Counted from the stretch's first letter, positions 1-7,444 are shown. The stretch is 10,736 nucleotides of DNA from Caulobacteraceae bacterium (GCA_003161535.1 PMOM01000235.1:1-10736), one strand, 5' to 3'. The notes: generated by a model from the letters alone, not told the origin. Translations and numbers: made by a program.

Positions 1-317
1 GCGGCGGTGAGGGTGCGATAGGTGTCCTCCGAGAAGTCTTCGTGGCCAGGCGTGTCGAGCAGGTTGAACATCAGGCCGGCGTGATCGAAGGTCATGGCGC
101 TGGCGGAGACCGAGATGCCCCGCTCGCGCTCGATCTTCATCCAGTCCGAGCGCGTCCGCCGCTGCTCGCCGCGCGCGCGCACCGCCCCGGCCGCGCGGAT
201 CGCCCCGCCGGCCAGCAGCAGGTTCTCGGTCAGAGTGGTCTTGCCGGCGTCCGGGTGACTGATGATGGCGAAGGTGCGCCGGCGAGCGGCCTCGGCGGCG
301 GGGGAGTTGGCGGGCAT
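1..317 (-). CDS. prfC: Peptide chain release factor 3, N-terminal part (cut by window edge)
   Basis: RF3 is the translational GTPase that recycles RF1/RF2 from the ribosome after peptide release. Only the first 105 codons are present. I translated them by hand from the ATG at 317; the frame stays open to the left edge. The G1 loop SHPDAGKTT lies at residues 20-28, the switch I region around [12 protein letters not shown] at 67-77, and the G3 motif DTPGHEDF at 88-95. The segment [16 protein letters not shown] before switch I is typical of RF3 and separates it from EF-G, LepA and TypA. The start fits the family's usual short N-terminal arm before [18 protein letters not shown], although no clear Shine-Dalgarno sequence precedes it. 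It lies 52 bases downstream of the DUF1491 gene on the same strand, so shared transcription is possible. The domain 2 and C-terminal regions are outside the window. Confidence 0.95.
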   Translation of the reverse strand, partial: MPANSPAAEAARRRTFAIISHPDAGKTTLTENLLLAGGAIRAAGAVRARGEQRRTRSDWMKIERERGISVSASAMTFDHAGLMFNLLDTPGHEDFSEDTYRTLTA

Positions 318-369
318 CGCCGGGCGATAGCGCTTGTGCTCGGGGGAGGCAAACGGCGCTTGGGACGTA

Positions 370-702
370 TCACGAGCCCTCCACCGCCTCGGTGAGGAAG
401 CGGCGGCCGTCGGCATCCTCGATCTCCACCACCCAGACATCCGGATCGATGCGCGCCGCGCGGGCGATATAGGCGTCCAGATCCGCTTCAGCGGTGCTCG
501 CCACCGGTTGCATCCACACCGCCTCGCCGTCTTTCCGCGTGGCCTCGGCCCACAGCCTCGCCTCACCCGTCTTGCGATCGATGCTCTTGACCAGCACGGC
601 GCCGCCCCGCGCATCGCCCTTGCGCAGGAGGGTCGCGAAGGCTCCCGCCAGTTCTGCCCGGCGAAGGAGCGCATAGACCCAGATGTCGGTCGAAAGCCGC
701 AC
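370..702 (-). CDS. DUF1491 family protein
   Basis: A 110-residue protein of unknown function that I recognise as DUF1491, a small family found mainly in Alphaproteobacteria. Visible family traits are the opening [17 protein letters not shown], the segment [12 protein letters not shown] at about residues 28-39, and the C-terminal stretch [18 protein letters not shown] at about 87-104. No signal peptide, membrane segment or catalytic motif is apparent, so it is probably a small soluble cytoplasmic protein. The start is GTG at 702. It lies 4 bases after the stop codon of the kinase gene, and the only SD-like bases (AAGG) overlap that stop, which suggests translational coupling to the kinase. It is followed on the same strand by prfC. 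No function can be assigned from sequence. Confidence 0.85.
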   Translation of the reverse strand: MRLSTDIWVYALLRRAELAGAFATLLRKGDARGGAVLVKSIDRKTGEARLWAEATRKDGEAVWMQPVASTAEADLDAYIARAARIDPDVWVVEIEDADGRRFLTEAVEGS

Positions 703-706
703 GACC

Positions 707-1372
707 TTACCGTTTCGCGATCACGGGCAGCCGCACCGTCGCGATCGCGCCGTAGCCCGGTGGGCTGGCCATCGTCAGGCTCCCTTGGTGCAGCTCGCAG
801 AAGGCGCGCACCAGCCCCAGACCGATGCCCTCAGCGGCCACCGAGCGATTTATCGTCGCCAGCCCAACGCCGGTATCTTTCACGGTCAGGAGAAGATCGT
901 CTCCACGGCCCTGCGCTTGCACCGTAACCTCGCCGCCGGCTGGCGTGGCCTTCAGTGCGTTGGACAAAAGATTGGTCAGGATCTGGCGCACGGCGCGCCG
1001 GTCGGCGACGATCTCAAGGGCGTCGGCGGACAGATCGGCCCGGAGCGTGACGTTCGCCTGCTCGGCCAGAACCGCGAACAGGCGCACGGTATCATCCACC
1101 AGCGCATGAATGTCGAAGCGCTCGAACGCCCGCGCCCTTTGAACCGTCTCCGCGCCCGCGCGCCCGGTCATGTCGTCGATCAGGCCAAGCAGATGCAGAC
1201 CGGCGTCGTGGATGGCTTGGGCGCAAGCTACATAGCGCTCACCTAGTGGGCCGAAGGCGCGGCCCCGCATGGCGTCGGCGAAGCCGATGACGGCATTGAG
1301 CGGTGTCCGCAACTCGTGGGCCAATTCAGCCAGCAAGCGGGGATCCGCGCCAGGGTCGGGCGTTTTTCTCAC
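707..1372 (-). CDS. Short sensor-less histidine kinase (HisKA + HATPase)
   Basis: A two-component kinase core of 221 residues from a GTG start at 1372. The H box [19 protein letters not shown] puts the phospho-accepting histidine at residue 19. The dimerisation helices run to about residue 80. The ATPase domain follows, with the N box [17 protein letters not shown] (about 130-146), the G1 box DTGVGLA (166-172) and the G2 box GIGLGLV (182-188). The helix 1/2 sequence with FGPLG and [15 protein letters not shown] resembles the PleC/DivJ subclass of alphaproteobacterial kinases. No transmembrane segment, PAS, HAMP or GAF domain is visible, so input must come from a partner or be absent. The frame stays open to 1543, but that extension overlaps sufE by about 100 bases and has no domain-like sequence, so I prefer the GTG. 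The SD is weak, and the start remains uncertain. No response regulator lies nearby. Confidence 0.85.
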   Translation of the reverse strand: MRKTPDPGADPRLLAELAHELRTPLNAVIGFADAMRGRAFGPLGERYVACAQAIHDAGLHLLGLIDDMTGRAGAETVQRARAFERFDIHALVDDTVRLFAVLAEQANVTLRADLSADALEIVADRRAVRQILTNLLSNALKATPAGGEVTVQAQGRGDDLLLTVKDTGVGLATINRSVAAEGIGLGLVRAFCELHQGSLTMASPPGYGAIATVRLPVIAKR

Positions 1373-1441
1373 CCGTGCAGTATGGCGCGATTGCCGCCCC
1401 GGTTGCCATGGCTGATGGTTTGGGCCTAAGCCGCCACCGCC

Positions 1442-1912
1442 ATGAACGCCCCCACGGCCCTCAACCCCACCATCGACGAGACCCTTGACGAGCTTGGCGA
1501 TGAGTTCGAGGTGCTCGGCGATTGGAACGAGCGCTATCGCCATGTCATCGATCTTGGCCGCGATCTGGAATCCTTGAGCGACGCCGAGCGTTCCGACGCC
1601 AACAAGGTCCGCGGCTGCGCCAGTCAGGTGTGGTTGGTCAGCGAAAGCACCCCTGACGGGGCGCTACGGTTTCGCGGCGACTCCGATGCCCACATCGTGC
1701 GCGGTCTGATCGCTATTTTGATGCGCCTGTACAGCGGTCGCACCCCGGCCCAAATCGTCGCCCTCGACGCCAAGGCGGCGTTCGAGAGCCTGGGTTTGAT
1801 CGGCGCCCTCTCGCAGCAGCGATCCAACGGCCTGTTCTCAATGGTCGAGCGGATCAGGCGCGACGCCACGATGGCGGCGCGCTCGTCCGAAGGGGAACGG
1901 TCGGGAACGTAA
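1442..1912 (+). CDS. sufE: SufE family cysteine desulfuration protein
   Basis: SufE takes persulfide sulfur from the cysteine desulfurase SufS and passes it to the Fe-S scaffold; it acts in the cytoplasm. The 156-residue protein has the usual SufE length. Its diagnostic active-site loop VRGCASQVWL places the acceptor cysteine at residue 59. Upstream is the family segment LGDWNERYRHVIDLGRDL (about 25-42), and downstream IVRGLIAILMRLYSGRTPAQI (about 85-105) matches the conserved helix. The ATG at 1442 is fixed by an in-frame TAA five codons upstream. No Shine-Dalgarno sequence is visible before it, so leaderless or weak initiation is possible. No other suf gene is in the window; stand-alone sufE genes away from the main suf operon are common. 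It diverges from the kinase gene (69 bases apart) and converges on the mucR-type gene. Confidence 0.93.
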   Translation: MNAPTALNPTIDETLDELGDEFEVLGDWNERYRHVIDLGRDLESLSDAERSDANKVRGCASQVWLVSESTPDGALRFRGDSDAHIVRGLIAILMRLYSGRTPAQIVALDAKAAFESLGLIGALSQQRSNGLFSMVERIRRDATMAARSSEGERSGT

Positions 1913-1928
1913 ATCCGGCGAGTCGACT

Positions 1929-2354
1929 CTACCGGCGCTTGGTGCCCTTGGCCGCTTGGCGACCGCCTTGGCCCAGACCCATCTGCTTGGCCAGCTCCGA
2001 GCGCGCCTTGGCATAGTTGGGAGCGACCATGGGATAGTCCTTGGCCAATCCCCATTTCGCCCGGTAATCCTCGGGGCTCATATTGTATTTCGTGCGCAGG
2101 TGTCGCTTCAGTGACTTGAACTTTCGCCCATCTTCCAGACACACGAGGTGGTCGGGCGTAATGGAGCGCCGGACCGGAACCGCCGGTTCCTTGGGAGCGG
2201 CGGCCAGGGCGTCCACGCCCGTGGAAATGCCGGCGAGAGCGCGGTGCACGCTCTGGATCAGACCAGGCAGGTCGGTCGTGGATACGGTATTGTTTTCCAC
2301 ATAGGCGGCTACGATCTCCGCCGTCATCTCGATAATTTCAGCTTTGTCGTCCAT
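1929..2354 (-). CDS. mucR: Ros/MucR family transcriptional regulator
   Basis: Members of this family bind AT-rich DNA, oligomerise and act as global regulators of surface polysaccharide, virulence and cell-cycle genes in Alphaproteobacteria; autoregulation is common. The 141-residue protein has the family layout: N-terminal helical oligomerisation segment ([16 protein letters not shown], about 10-25), a variable linker, then the DNA-binding domain with [20 protein letters not shown] at 65-84 and the C-terminal block [15 protein letters not shown] at 105-119. I start at the ATG at 2354, which has a purine-rich GGGAAGAGG just upstream and matches the family N-terminus; the frame could extend to 2399. 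In the finger, Cys72 and His85 remain, Asp75 replaces the second cysteine, and Lys89/Tyr90 stand where the last histidine is expected. Zinc binding is therefore doubtful, though some rhizobial homologues are reported to fold without it. Confidence 0.92.
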   Translation of the reverse strand: MDDKAEIIEMTAEIVAAYVENNTVSTTDLPGLIQSVHRALAGISTGVDALAAAPKEPAVPVRRSITPDHLVCLEDGRKFKSLKRHLRTKYNMSPEDYRAKWGLAKDYPMVAPNYAKARSELAKQMGLGQGGRQAAKGTKRR

Positions 2355-2451
2355 GACCTCTTCCCTTGTTGGCGTGTGGACGCGCTTGGCGCGTTCCAAT
2401 TCTCGTATGCGTTAATGGGTTCTTAAGGATGTTCCCGGCGCAAGACAAGCG

Positions 2452-2481
2452 GCTATACTGGATTGTGGTGGTCTAAGTGAA
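2452..2481 (-). promoter_or_regulatory. Candidate promoter of the mucR-type gene
   Basis: Read on the minus strand, TTCACT (2481-2476) and TATAGC (2457-2452) are separated by 18 bases and resemble -35 and -10 boxes. They lie about 100 bases upstream of the regulator's ATG. The stretch between them and the gene (about 2396-2430) is locally AT-rich for this genome and contains several T-A steps, which would suit binding by the regulator to its own leader. This is a weak pattern match only. Confidence 0.3.
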
Positions 2482-2512
2482 GCTCCCGCGTTGAAGTAAG
2501 CGCTTTCTCAGC

Positions 2513-2528
2513 TTGACGGCGCCGTCAA
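2513..2528. repeat. Perfect 16-bp palindrome (possible operator)
   Basis: TTGACGGCGCCGTCAA is an uninterrupted perfect palindrome. It begins 5 bases beyond the stop codon of the crotonase gene and lies about 160 bases upstream of the mucR-type gene. A second, wider pair, TCAGCT at 2508-2513 and AGCTGA at 2535-2540, partly surrounds it. As RNA it could fold into a 6-bp stem with a 4-base loop, but no U-tract follows on either strand, so it is a poor intrinsic terminator. It could be a binding site for a dimeric repressor, or a chance repeat. Each half also matches a TTGACG-type -35 box. Confidence 0.45.
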
Positions 2529-2532
2529 CTTG

Positions 2533-3417
2533 TTAGCTGAAGTCGCGTGAGCGCCAATGCGGCCAGATGTCCGGAAGATCCTTGGAAACTCGACCCGAAT
2601 AGAGTGGCGGGCGTTTTTCCAAGAACGACATCACCCCCTCGCGCGCATCGGCCGAGGGGCCACGGGCCTGGATCGCCCGGCTGTCGGCGCGGTGGGCTTC
2701 CATCGGATGGTCCGCCCCAGCCATGCGCCAGACCATTTGGCGGGTGAGGGCGATGGAGACCGGGGAGGTGTTGTCGATGATCTCGCGGGCCAAGGCCCGG
2801 GCCGCCGGCAGGAGGTCGTCTGGCGCGTGCAGCGAGCGCACCAAGCCCTTGTCCAAGGCCTCCTGGGCGGGAAAGACGCGGCCAGTGTAACACCACTCAA
2901 GGGCCGTCGGTATTCCCACCAGCTTGGGCAGAAACCAGGATGAGGCCGCCTCGGGGGTGATGCCGCGGCGGGCGAAAACGAAACCGAAGCGTGCTTCGGT
3001 GGACGCCATGCGGATATCCATGGCCAGCTGCATGGTGACCCCGACGCCGACGGCGGGGCCGTTCACGGCCGCGATCACCGGCTTGAGGCTGTCGAAGATG
3101 CGCAAGGTGACGCGTCCGCCCCCATCCCGCTCAACACCCCCAACGCGAGCGGCCAGCCGCTCGGGCTCGCGTCGCGCGTCGCGATCGAAGGTCGCGCCCC
3201 CCGCCGAAAGGTCCGCGCCGGCGCAAAATCCGCGTCCAGCGCCGGTGACGACCACCGCCCCCACCGCGTCGTCGGCATCGGTGTGGTCGAAGGCGGAGAT
3301 CAAATCGGTCATCATCCGCGTGGTGAAGGCGTTGAGCCGCTCCGGCCTGTTCAGCGTGATGGTCGCGATGCCGTCCTCCAGCGAATACAGCAGTGTTTCG
3401 AAGTCGGGCATGGGCAT
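2533..3417 (-). CDS. Crotonase-fold enoyl-CoA hydratase/isomerase family protein
   Basis: A 294-residue CoA-thioester enzyme of the crotonase superfamily, which covers hydratases, isomerases and hydrolases. The N-terminal strand YSLEDGIATITLNRPERLNA (11-30) is classic. The two oxyanion-hole segments are GRGFCAGADLS (61-71) and NGPAVGVGV (119-127). The block FGFVFARRGITPEAASSWFLP follows at 144-164, and the tail is helical. The two glutamates of classical enoyl-CoA hydratase (Glu144 and Glu164 in the rat enzyme) align with Thr/Met and Phe here. The only nearby candidate acid is Glu156 in ITPEA, so the reaction may be isomerisation or something other than hydration. Two closely spaced ATGs (3417, 3411) are possible starts, with only a weak GAGAG upstream. 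The gene diverges from the GMC oxidoreductase gene across 110 bases, which suggests a shared regulatory region and related role. Confidence 0.9.
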   Translation of the reverse strand: MPMPDFETLLYSLEDGIATITLNRPERLNAFTTRMMTDLISAFDHTDADDAVGAVVVTGAGRGFCAGADLSAGGATFDRDARREPERLAARVGGVERDGGGRVTLRIFDSLKPVIAAVNGPAVGVGVTMQLAMDIRMASTEARFGFVFARRGITPEAASSWFLPKLVGIPTALEWCYTGRVFPAQEALDKGLVRSLHAPDDLLPAARALAREIIDNTSPVSIALTRQMVWRMAGADHPMEAHRADSRAIQARGPSADAREGVMSFLEKRPPLYSGRVSKDLPDIWPHWRSRDFS

Positions 3418-3516
3418 GACGGGACTCTCAATGCGGGGGCCGGGACGGCGCGGCGCCCTTTACGGCGGCCGGGCGAGGGCGTCATAAGACTGGGAAGCGA
3501 CGATAATAGAATTGGC

Positions 3517-3530
3517 GGAGGAATCCATTG
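3517..3530 (+). promoter_or_regulatory. Strong Shine-Dalgarno that fixes a TTG start
   Basis: GGAGG at 3517-3521 is followed by a 6-base spacer and TTG at 3528-3530. No ATG or GTG lies in a suitable position in this frame, and the reading that follows (AEPISADYIIVGAGSAG) begins exactly where GMC proteins normally begin. The near-ideal ribosome binding site therefore decides in favour of a TTG start codon for the oxidoreductase. Confidence 0.8.
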
Positions 3531-5198
3531 GCTGAGCCGATTTCGGCTGACTACATCATCGTGGGCGCGGGATCGGCCGGATGCGTCCTGGCCAACCGCC
3601 TGTCGGCCCGGACGGGAATCAAGGTGCTGTTGCTGGAGGCCGGCGGCGACGACCGGCCCACGAAGAACCCCGGCCAATTCCTGTCCAATCTGATGATCCA
3701 CGTGCCGGTGGGCTATTCGCAGACCCTGAAGGATCCCAAGGTTAACTGGCTCTATTCGACCGAGCCCGATCCGAGCACAGGCGGGCGGGTGCACATCTGG
3801 CCCAGGGGCAAGGTGTTGGGCGGCTCATCCTCGATCAACGCCATGCTGTATGTGCGTGGCCAGCACGCCGACTATGACGGCTGGCGCCAGCTCGGCTGCG
3901 AAGGGTGGGGCTGGGACGATGTTCGTCCCTATTTCCTGCGCGCCCAGCACCAGGAACGGGGAGCCGGCGACCACCATGCCGTGGACGGCCCGCTCAACGT
4001 ATCCGACGTCAGGGACACCCATGAAGTCTCCGACGCCGTGGTGGAGGCGTGTGTCGAAGCCGGCATTCCGCGCAATCCCGACATTAACGGCGCCGAACAG
4101 GAGGGGGTTTGCTACTACCAGCTCACCGTGAAGAACGGTCAGCGCTGCTCGGCGGCGGTGGCCTATCTGCATCCGGCCATGCGTCGCCAGAATCTCGCTG
4201 TCGAGACCCGGGCCCTGACCACCCGAGTCCTGTTCGAAGGCAAGAAGGCCGTCGGCGTTGAGTATATCCAGAACGGCGAGCGCAAAACCGCCAAGGCCAG
4301 GATCGAGGTGATTCTGTGCGGCGGCGCGGTCAACTCTCCACAGTTGCTGCAACTTTCCGGTATCGGCCCGGCAACCTTGTTGTCGGAGCACGGCGTCGCG
4401 GTGGTCAAAGACCTGCCTGGCGTGGGTGAAAACCTGCAGGACCATTATCTCCTGGCGATGACCTGGCGATTGAAGGCCGGCGTGGTGTCGGTCAACGAGT
4501 TGACCAAAGGGGCCCGGCTAATGGGCCAGGCGATGAGGTACATCTTCCAGAGGCGCGGATTGCTCACGCTGTCGGCCGCCCACATCGCGGCGTTCTGCAA
4601 GTCGCGCCCGGACCTCGCGCATCCGGATATTCAATTCCATATCCTGCCGGCCACCTTCGATACCGACAAGCTGGTCAATGAGCAGAAGATGGTGCTCGAG
4701 AACCTGCCGGGGCTGACGATGGCGCCGTGCCAACTTCGCCCCGAGAGCCGAGGTTACATCCGGATCGCCTCTCCCGACGCCACCGTCTATCCCGCCATCG
4801 CACCCAACTATCTTTCAGACCCGTTGGATCAGGAGGTGGCGATCGCCGGACTGAAGTGGGGTCGCAAAATCGCCGCCCAGGCCGCGCTTGGCCCATACAT
4901 CGACCACGAGACGGGGCCGGGCCCCGATCTTACCAGCGACGAGGCGCTGCTGGAGTACGCCCGCGCCGCCGGCGCGACCGTCTACCATCCGGTGGGAACC
5001 TGTCAGATGGGGCACGGGCCGCTGGCCGTGGTGGACACGCAGCTCAAGGTTCATGGCGTGGAGGGATTGCGGGTCGTGGACGCCTCGGTCATGCCACGCC
5101 TGGTCTCGGGCAACACCAACGCGCCGACCATCATGATCGCCGAGAAGGCCGCAGACATGATCCTGGGCAAGACGCCGGCCGTCGCCATGGCCGCCTGA
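3528..5198 (+). CDS. GMC family FAD-dependent oxidoreductase (alcohol/choline dehydrogenase-like)
   Basis: Flavoproteins of the glucose-methanol-choline family oxidise alcohols to aldehydes. The 556-residue protein is full length and starts at TTG. The dinucleotide-binding motif GAGSAG (13-18) is followed by the ribose-binding acid Glu37 in LLLEAG. The first GMC signature, around GKVLGGSSSINAMLYVRG, is at 94-111, and the second, GGAVNSPQLLQLSGIG, is at 265-280. The catalytic His-Asn pair is probably His487 in YHPVGTCQMG and Asn531 in SGNTNAPTIMIAEKAADMI. No signal peptide or membrane segment is present, so the enzyme is cytoplasmic or peripherally membrane-bound. It is closest in character to BetA/AlkJ-type dehydrogenases, but family members of this type act on many alcohols, including polyethylene glycol, and the substrate cannot be told from sequence. 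It is probably co-transcribed with the ligase gene 1 base downstream. C-terminal residues after Lys548 are tail. Confidence 0.95.
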   Translation: MAEPISADYIIVGAGSAGCVLANRLSARTGIKVLLLEAGGDDRPTKNPGQFLSNLMIHVPVGYSQTLKDPKVNWLYSTEPDPSTGGRVHIWPRGKVLGGSSSINAMLYVRGQHADYDGWRQLGCEGWGWDDVRPYFLRAQHQERGAGDHHAVDGPLNVSDVRDTHEVSDAVVEACVEAGIPRNPDINGAEQEGVCYYQLTVKNGQRCSAAVAYLHPAMRRQNLAVETRALTTRVLFEGKKAVGVEYIQNGERKTAKARIEVILCGGAVNSPQLLQLSGIGPATLLSEHGVAVVKDLPGVGENLQDHYLLAMTWRLKAGVVSVNELTKGARLMGQAMRYIFQRRGLLTLSAAHIAAFCKSRPDLAHPDIQFHILPATFDTDKLVNEQKMVLENLPGLTMAPCQLRPESRGYIRIASPDATVYPAIAPNYLSDPLDQEVAIAGLKWGRKIAAQAALGPYIDHETGPGPDLTSDEALLEYARAAGATVYHPVGTCQMGHGPLAVVDTQLKVHGVEGLRVVDASVMPRLVSGNTNAPTIMIAEKAADMILGKTPAVAMAA

Positions 5199-5199
5199 G

Positions 5200-6747
5200 A
5201 TGCATCCCTCGCACCACGCCAGGGCCAACCCGGAAAAGGCCGCCTACATCATGGCCGGAACCGGCGAAACGGTGACCTATGGCCAGCTTGAAGCGCGCTC
5301 CAACCAGGGGGCGCATCTGTTGCGATCTTTGGGAGTGGCGGCGGGCGACGGCATCGCCATCTTCATGGACAACAGCCCGCGTTACTACGAAGTGCTGTGG
5401 GCCGCGCAGCGCAGCGGCGTTCGTTTCACCTGCATATCGTCCAAGCTCACCGCCTCGGAGGTGGAGTATATCGTTCGCGACAGCGCCTCGAAGGTGCTCA
5501 TCGCCTCGTTTGGCGTGGCCGAAGTGGCCGCCAAGCTCGCGCCTCTCATGGATGGAGTTCAGCTCTACATGGTCGATGGCGCCGAAGCGCCGTATCTGAG
5601 TTTCGAAGCCGCCCGCGCGCTCATGCCCATCACGCCGATCGCCGACGAGAGCGCTGGCTCGGCCATGCTCTATTCGTCCGGCACGACAGGGCGCCCCAAA
5701 GGCGTCAAACGCCCGAACGCGGCGCTCGCCGATTCCGGACTCGACGCACCCAATCCTTTGGCGATGGTGGGCCAGGCGCTCTACGGCATGACCGCCGACA
5801 CCATCTATCTTTCCCCCGCTCCCCTCTATCACGCCGCGCCGCTCGGCTGGTCGATGGCCGTGCAGTCTCTTGGCGGCACGGTGATCATGATGGAGCGGTT
5901 CGATCCCGAGCAGGCTCTTGCCTACATCGAAAAATACCGGGTGACCTGCGCCCAGTGGGTGCCGACCCATTTCGTCCGTATGCTGAAGCTGCCACCGGAG
6001 GTGCGGGCCAAGTACGACCTGTCATCGCTGCAAAGCGTCTTCCACGCCGCCGCGCCATGTCCGGTGCCGGTCAAGGAACAGATGATCGCCTGGTGGGGAC
6101 CGATCATCCACGAGTACTATGCCGGCACCGAAGGCAATGGCTTTTGCGCCATCACGTCACAGGAATGGCTGGGCAAGAAGGGCTCGGTCGGCCGCGGCCT
6201 GACCGCGCAGGTGAAGATCTGCGACGAGGCGGGCGACGAGGTTCCGGCGCGCGTCGAGGGCGGTGTCTACTTCGCCGGCGGCGGCCAATTCGAGTACCAC
6301 AACGCCCCCGAAAAGACCGCCGAAAGCCGCAACAAGCACGGCTGGACGACCTTGGGCGACGTGGGCTGGGTCGACGAGGAGGGCTATCTCTTTCTCACCG
6401 ACCGCAAGAGCTTCATGATCATCTCCGGCGGCGTCAACATCTACCCCCAGGAAATCGAGAATCTTCTCATCGGCCACCCCAAGGTCGCCGATGTCGCGGT
6501 TATCGGCGCTCCGCACGAGGAGATGGGCGAGGAAGTCGTCGCCGTCATCGAGCCGATGAACTGGAGCGACGCCGGCGAGGCGTTGGCCGCGGAGCTGAGC
6601 GCCTACGCCCGCGCCAATCTTTCGCACATCAAGACGCCGCGCCGCATCGATTTCATGGCGGAGTTGCCCCGCCACGCCACCGGCAAACTCTACAAACGCC
6701 TGATCCGTGACGCCTATTGGGGCAAGGAAGGCGCGAAGATCGTCTGA
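5200..6747 (+). CDS. Acyl-CoA synthetase (AMP-forming, ANL superfamily)
   Basis: The enzyme activates a carboxylic acid to its CoA thioester through an acyl-adenylate. The 515-residue protein has all core motifs: P-loop YSSGTTGRPKG at 158-168, the EYYAGTEGNG motif (usually YGxTE) at 305-314, Asp387 in TLGDVGWVD (ribose contact), the hinge DRKSFMIISGGVNIYP at 401-416, and the C-terminal catalytic lysine, probably Lys496 in ATGKLYKR. The YYAGTEG variant and the length resemble acyl-CoA synthetases used for fatty, cyclic or bile-acid-like acids; the acid here is unknown. The ATG at 5200 starts one base after the oxidoreductase stop (TGAGATG arrangement) and has no good SD of its own, so translation is probably coupled. 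Pairing with an alcohol dehydrogenase suggests the acid comes from oxidation of an alcohol, with an aldehyde oxidation step encoded elsewhere. Confidence 0.95.
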   Translation: MHPSHHARANPEKAAYIMAGTGETVTYGQLEARSNQGAHLLRSLGVAAGDGIAIFMDNSPRYYEVLWAAQRSGVRFTCISSKLTASEVEYIVRDSASKVLIASFGVAEVAAKLAPLMDGVQLYMVDGAEAPYLSFEAARALMPITPIADESAGSAMLYSSGTTGRPKGVKRPNAALADSGLDAPNPLAMVGQALYGMTADTIYLSPAPLYHAAPLGWSMAVQSLGGTVIMMERFDPEQALAYIEKYRVTCAQWVPTHFVRMLKLPPEVRAKYDLSSLQSVFHAAAPCPVPVKEQMIAWWGPIIHEYYAGTEGNGFCAITSQEWLGKKGSVGRGLTAQVKICDEAGDEVPARVEGGVYFAGGGQFEYHNAPEKTAESRNKHGWTTLGDVGWVDEEGYLFLTDRKSFMIISGGVNIYPQEIENLLIGHPKVADVAVIGAPHEEMGEEVVAVIEPMNWSDAGEALAAELSAYARANLSHIKTPRRIDFMAELPRHATGKLYKRLIRDAYWGKEGAKIV

Positions 6748-6823
6748 GATCGATTGGGCCTGATGGGTTGTGGCGTCCGCCTCACGACGCGACGCCGAGG
6801 CGAAAGAAAGTGAGATAGACGCG

Positions 6824-7444
6824 ATGATCACGGTCTATGGCGCGCCCCCGACCCGGGCGCTGCGGGTTTTGTGGATGCTTGAGGAAATGGGCCTGCCCTA
6901 CCAGGCGCGGCCGGTCGATTTCGCCAATCGCCACCAGGACGCCGAGTTCATGGCCGCCAGCCCGACTGGAGCGATCCCGGGCATCAAGGATGGCGACGTG
7001 GCGATGATGGAATCGGTGGCGATCATGGAATATCTGGGCGCCCGCTATGGCCCCACTCCGATCGTGCCTGAGCCGCGGGACGCCGACTTTCCGCTCTATC
7101 AGCAGTTTCTCCACTTCGGCGAAGCCGGTCTCGCCGCCCCGCTCAATGTCGCCCTGGGCTCGCGCTTCTTCGCGCCGGAGGCGGAGAAATCCAACTGGGG
7201 CGCGACCTTCGCCGTCCAGATGGTCACCCGTCGGTCCAAGGCGCTGGCGGACCAGCTCGACCGGAGCGCCTACGCCGCCGGCGAACGGTTCACCGCTGCG
7301 GACATCTCCTGCGGCTACGCCCTTGGCCTCGCCGAGGCGTTAGGCTTCGCGGACGATCTGGATCCCGCGCTTGGCGACTACTTGGCCCGGCTTCGCGAAC
7401 GCCCAGCCTTCCAAAAGGCGAGCCAGCCGAACATCGCCGCTTGA
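6824..7444 (+). CDS. Glutathione S-transferase family protein
   Basis: GSTs conjugate glutathione to electrophiles, or use it in reductive or isomerase chemistry. This 206-residue protein has the two-domain GST layout. The N-terminal thioredoxin fold starts MITVYGAPPTRALRVLWMLEE, with cis-proline Pro52 in GAIPGIKDGD and the glutathione-binding Glu63-Ser64 in MMESVAIMEYL. The all-helical C-terminal domain carries the N-capping box FTAADIS (Thr157 and Asp160) that is conserved for GST folding. The active-site position has Thr10 rather than a clear Tyr, Ser or Cys. The ATG at 6824 starts directly at the first beta strand; an upstream GTG at 6770 would add an 18-residue charged leader not seen in GSTs. 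It is 76 bases after the ligase gene on the same strand. In catabolic operons GSTs often remove reactive aldehydes or open double bonds; its role here is inference. Confidence 0.92.
   Translation: MITVYGAPPTRALRVLWMLEEMGLPYQARPVDFANRHQDAEFMAASPTGAIPGIKDGDVAMMESVAIMEYLGARYGPTPIVPEPRDADFPLYQQFLHFGEAGLAAPLNVALGSRFFAPEAEKSNWGATFAVQMVTRRSKALADQLDRSAYAAGERFTAADISCGYALGLAEALGFADDLDPALGDYLARLRERPAFQKASQPNIAA

Noticed and set aside
1373..1543. N-terminal extension of the histidine kinase to an ATG at 1543
   Set aside because: It would overlap sufE by about 100 bases, and the added residues are Gly/His-rich antisense of sufE with no sensor-like features.
1920..1929. GAGTCGACTC palindrome between the sufE and mucR stops as a terminator
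   Set aside because: It is only 10 bases, with no loop and no T-run. Palindromes this short are expected by chance.
3502..3512. GATAAT/TAGAAT as a -10 box for the GMC gene
   Set aside because: No acceptable -35 lies at 16-18 bases, and the start of transcription would fall on the ribosome binding site. The true promoter in the 110-base divergent region is unresolved.
5131..5970. Minus-strand open frame of 279 codons opposite the GMC/ligase junction
   Set aside because: It has His/Gly/Arg-rich antisense composition with no recognisable motif, and it is covered by two well-supported genes on the other strand.
5397..6710. Long open frame of 437 codons on the plus strand inside the acyl-CoA ligase gene
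   Set aside because: The translation is Arg/Gly/His-rich without any domain, as expected for an off-frame reading of GC-rich coding DNA. The overlapping ligase frame has every family motif.
6778..6802. CGCCTC/GAGGCG inverted repeat between the ligase and GST genes
   Set aside because: It has a six-bp stem, a 13-base loop and no T-run. This is not enough for a terminator in DNA of this GC content.
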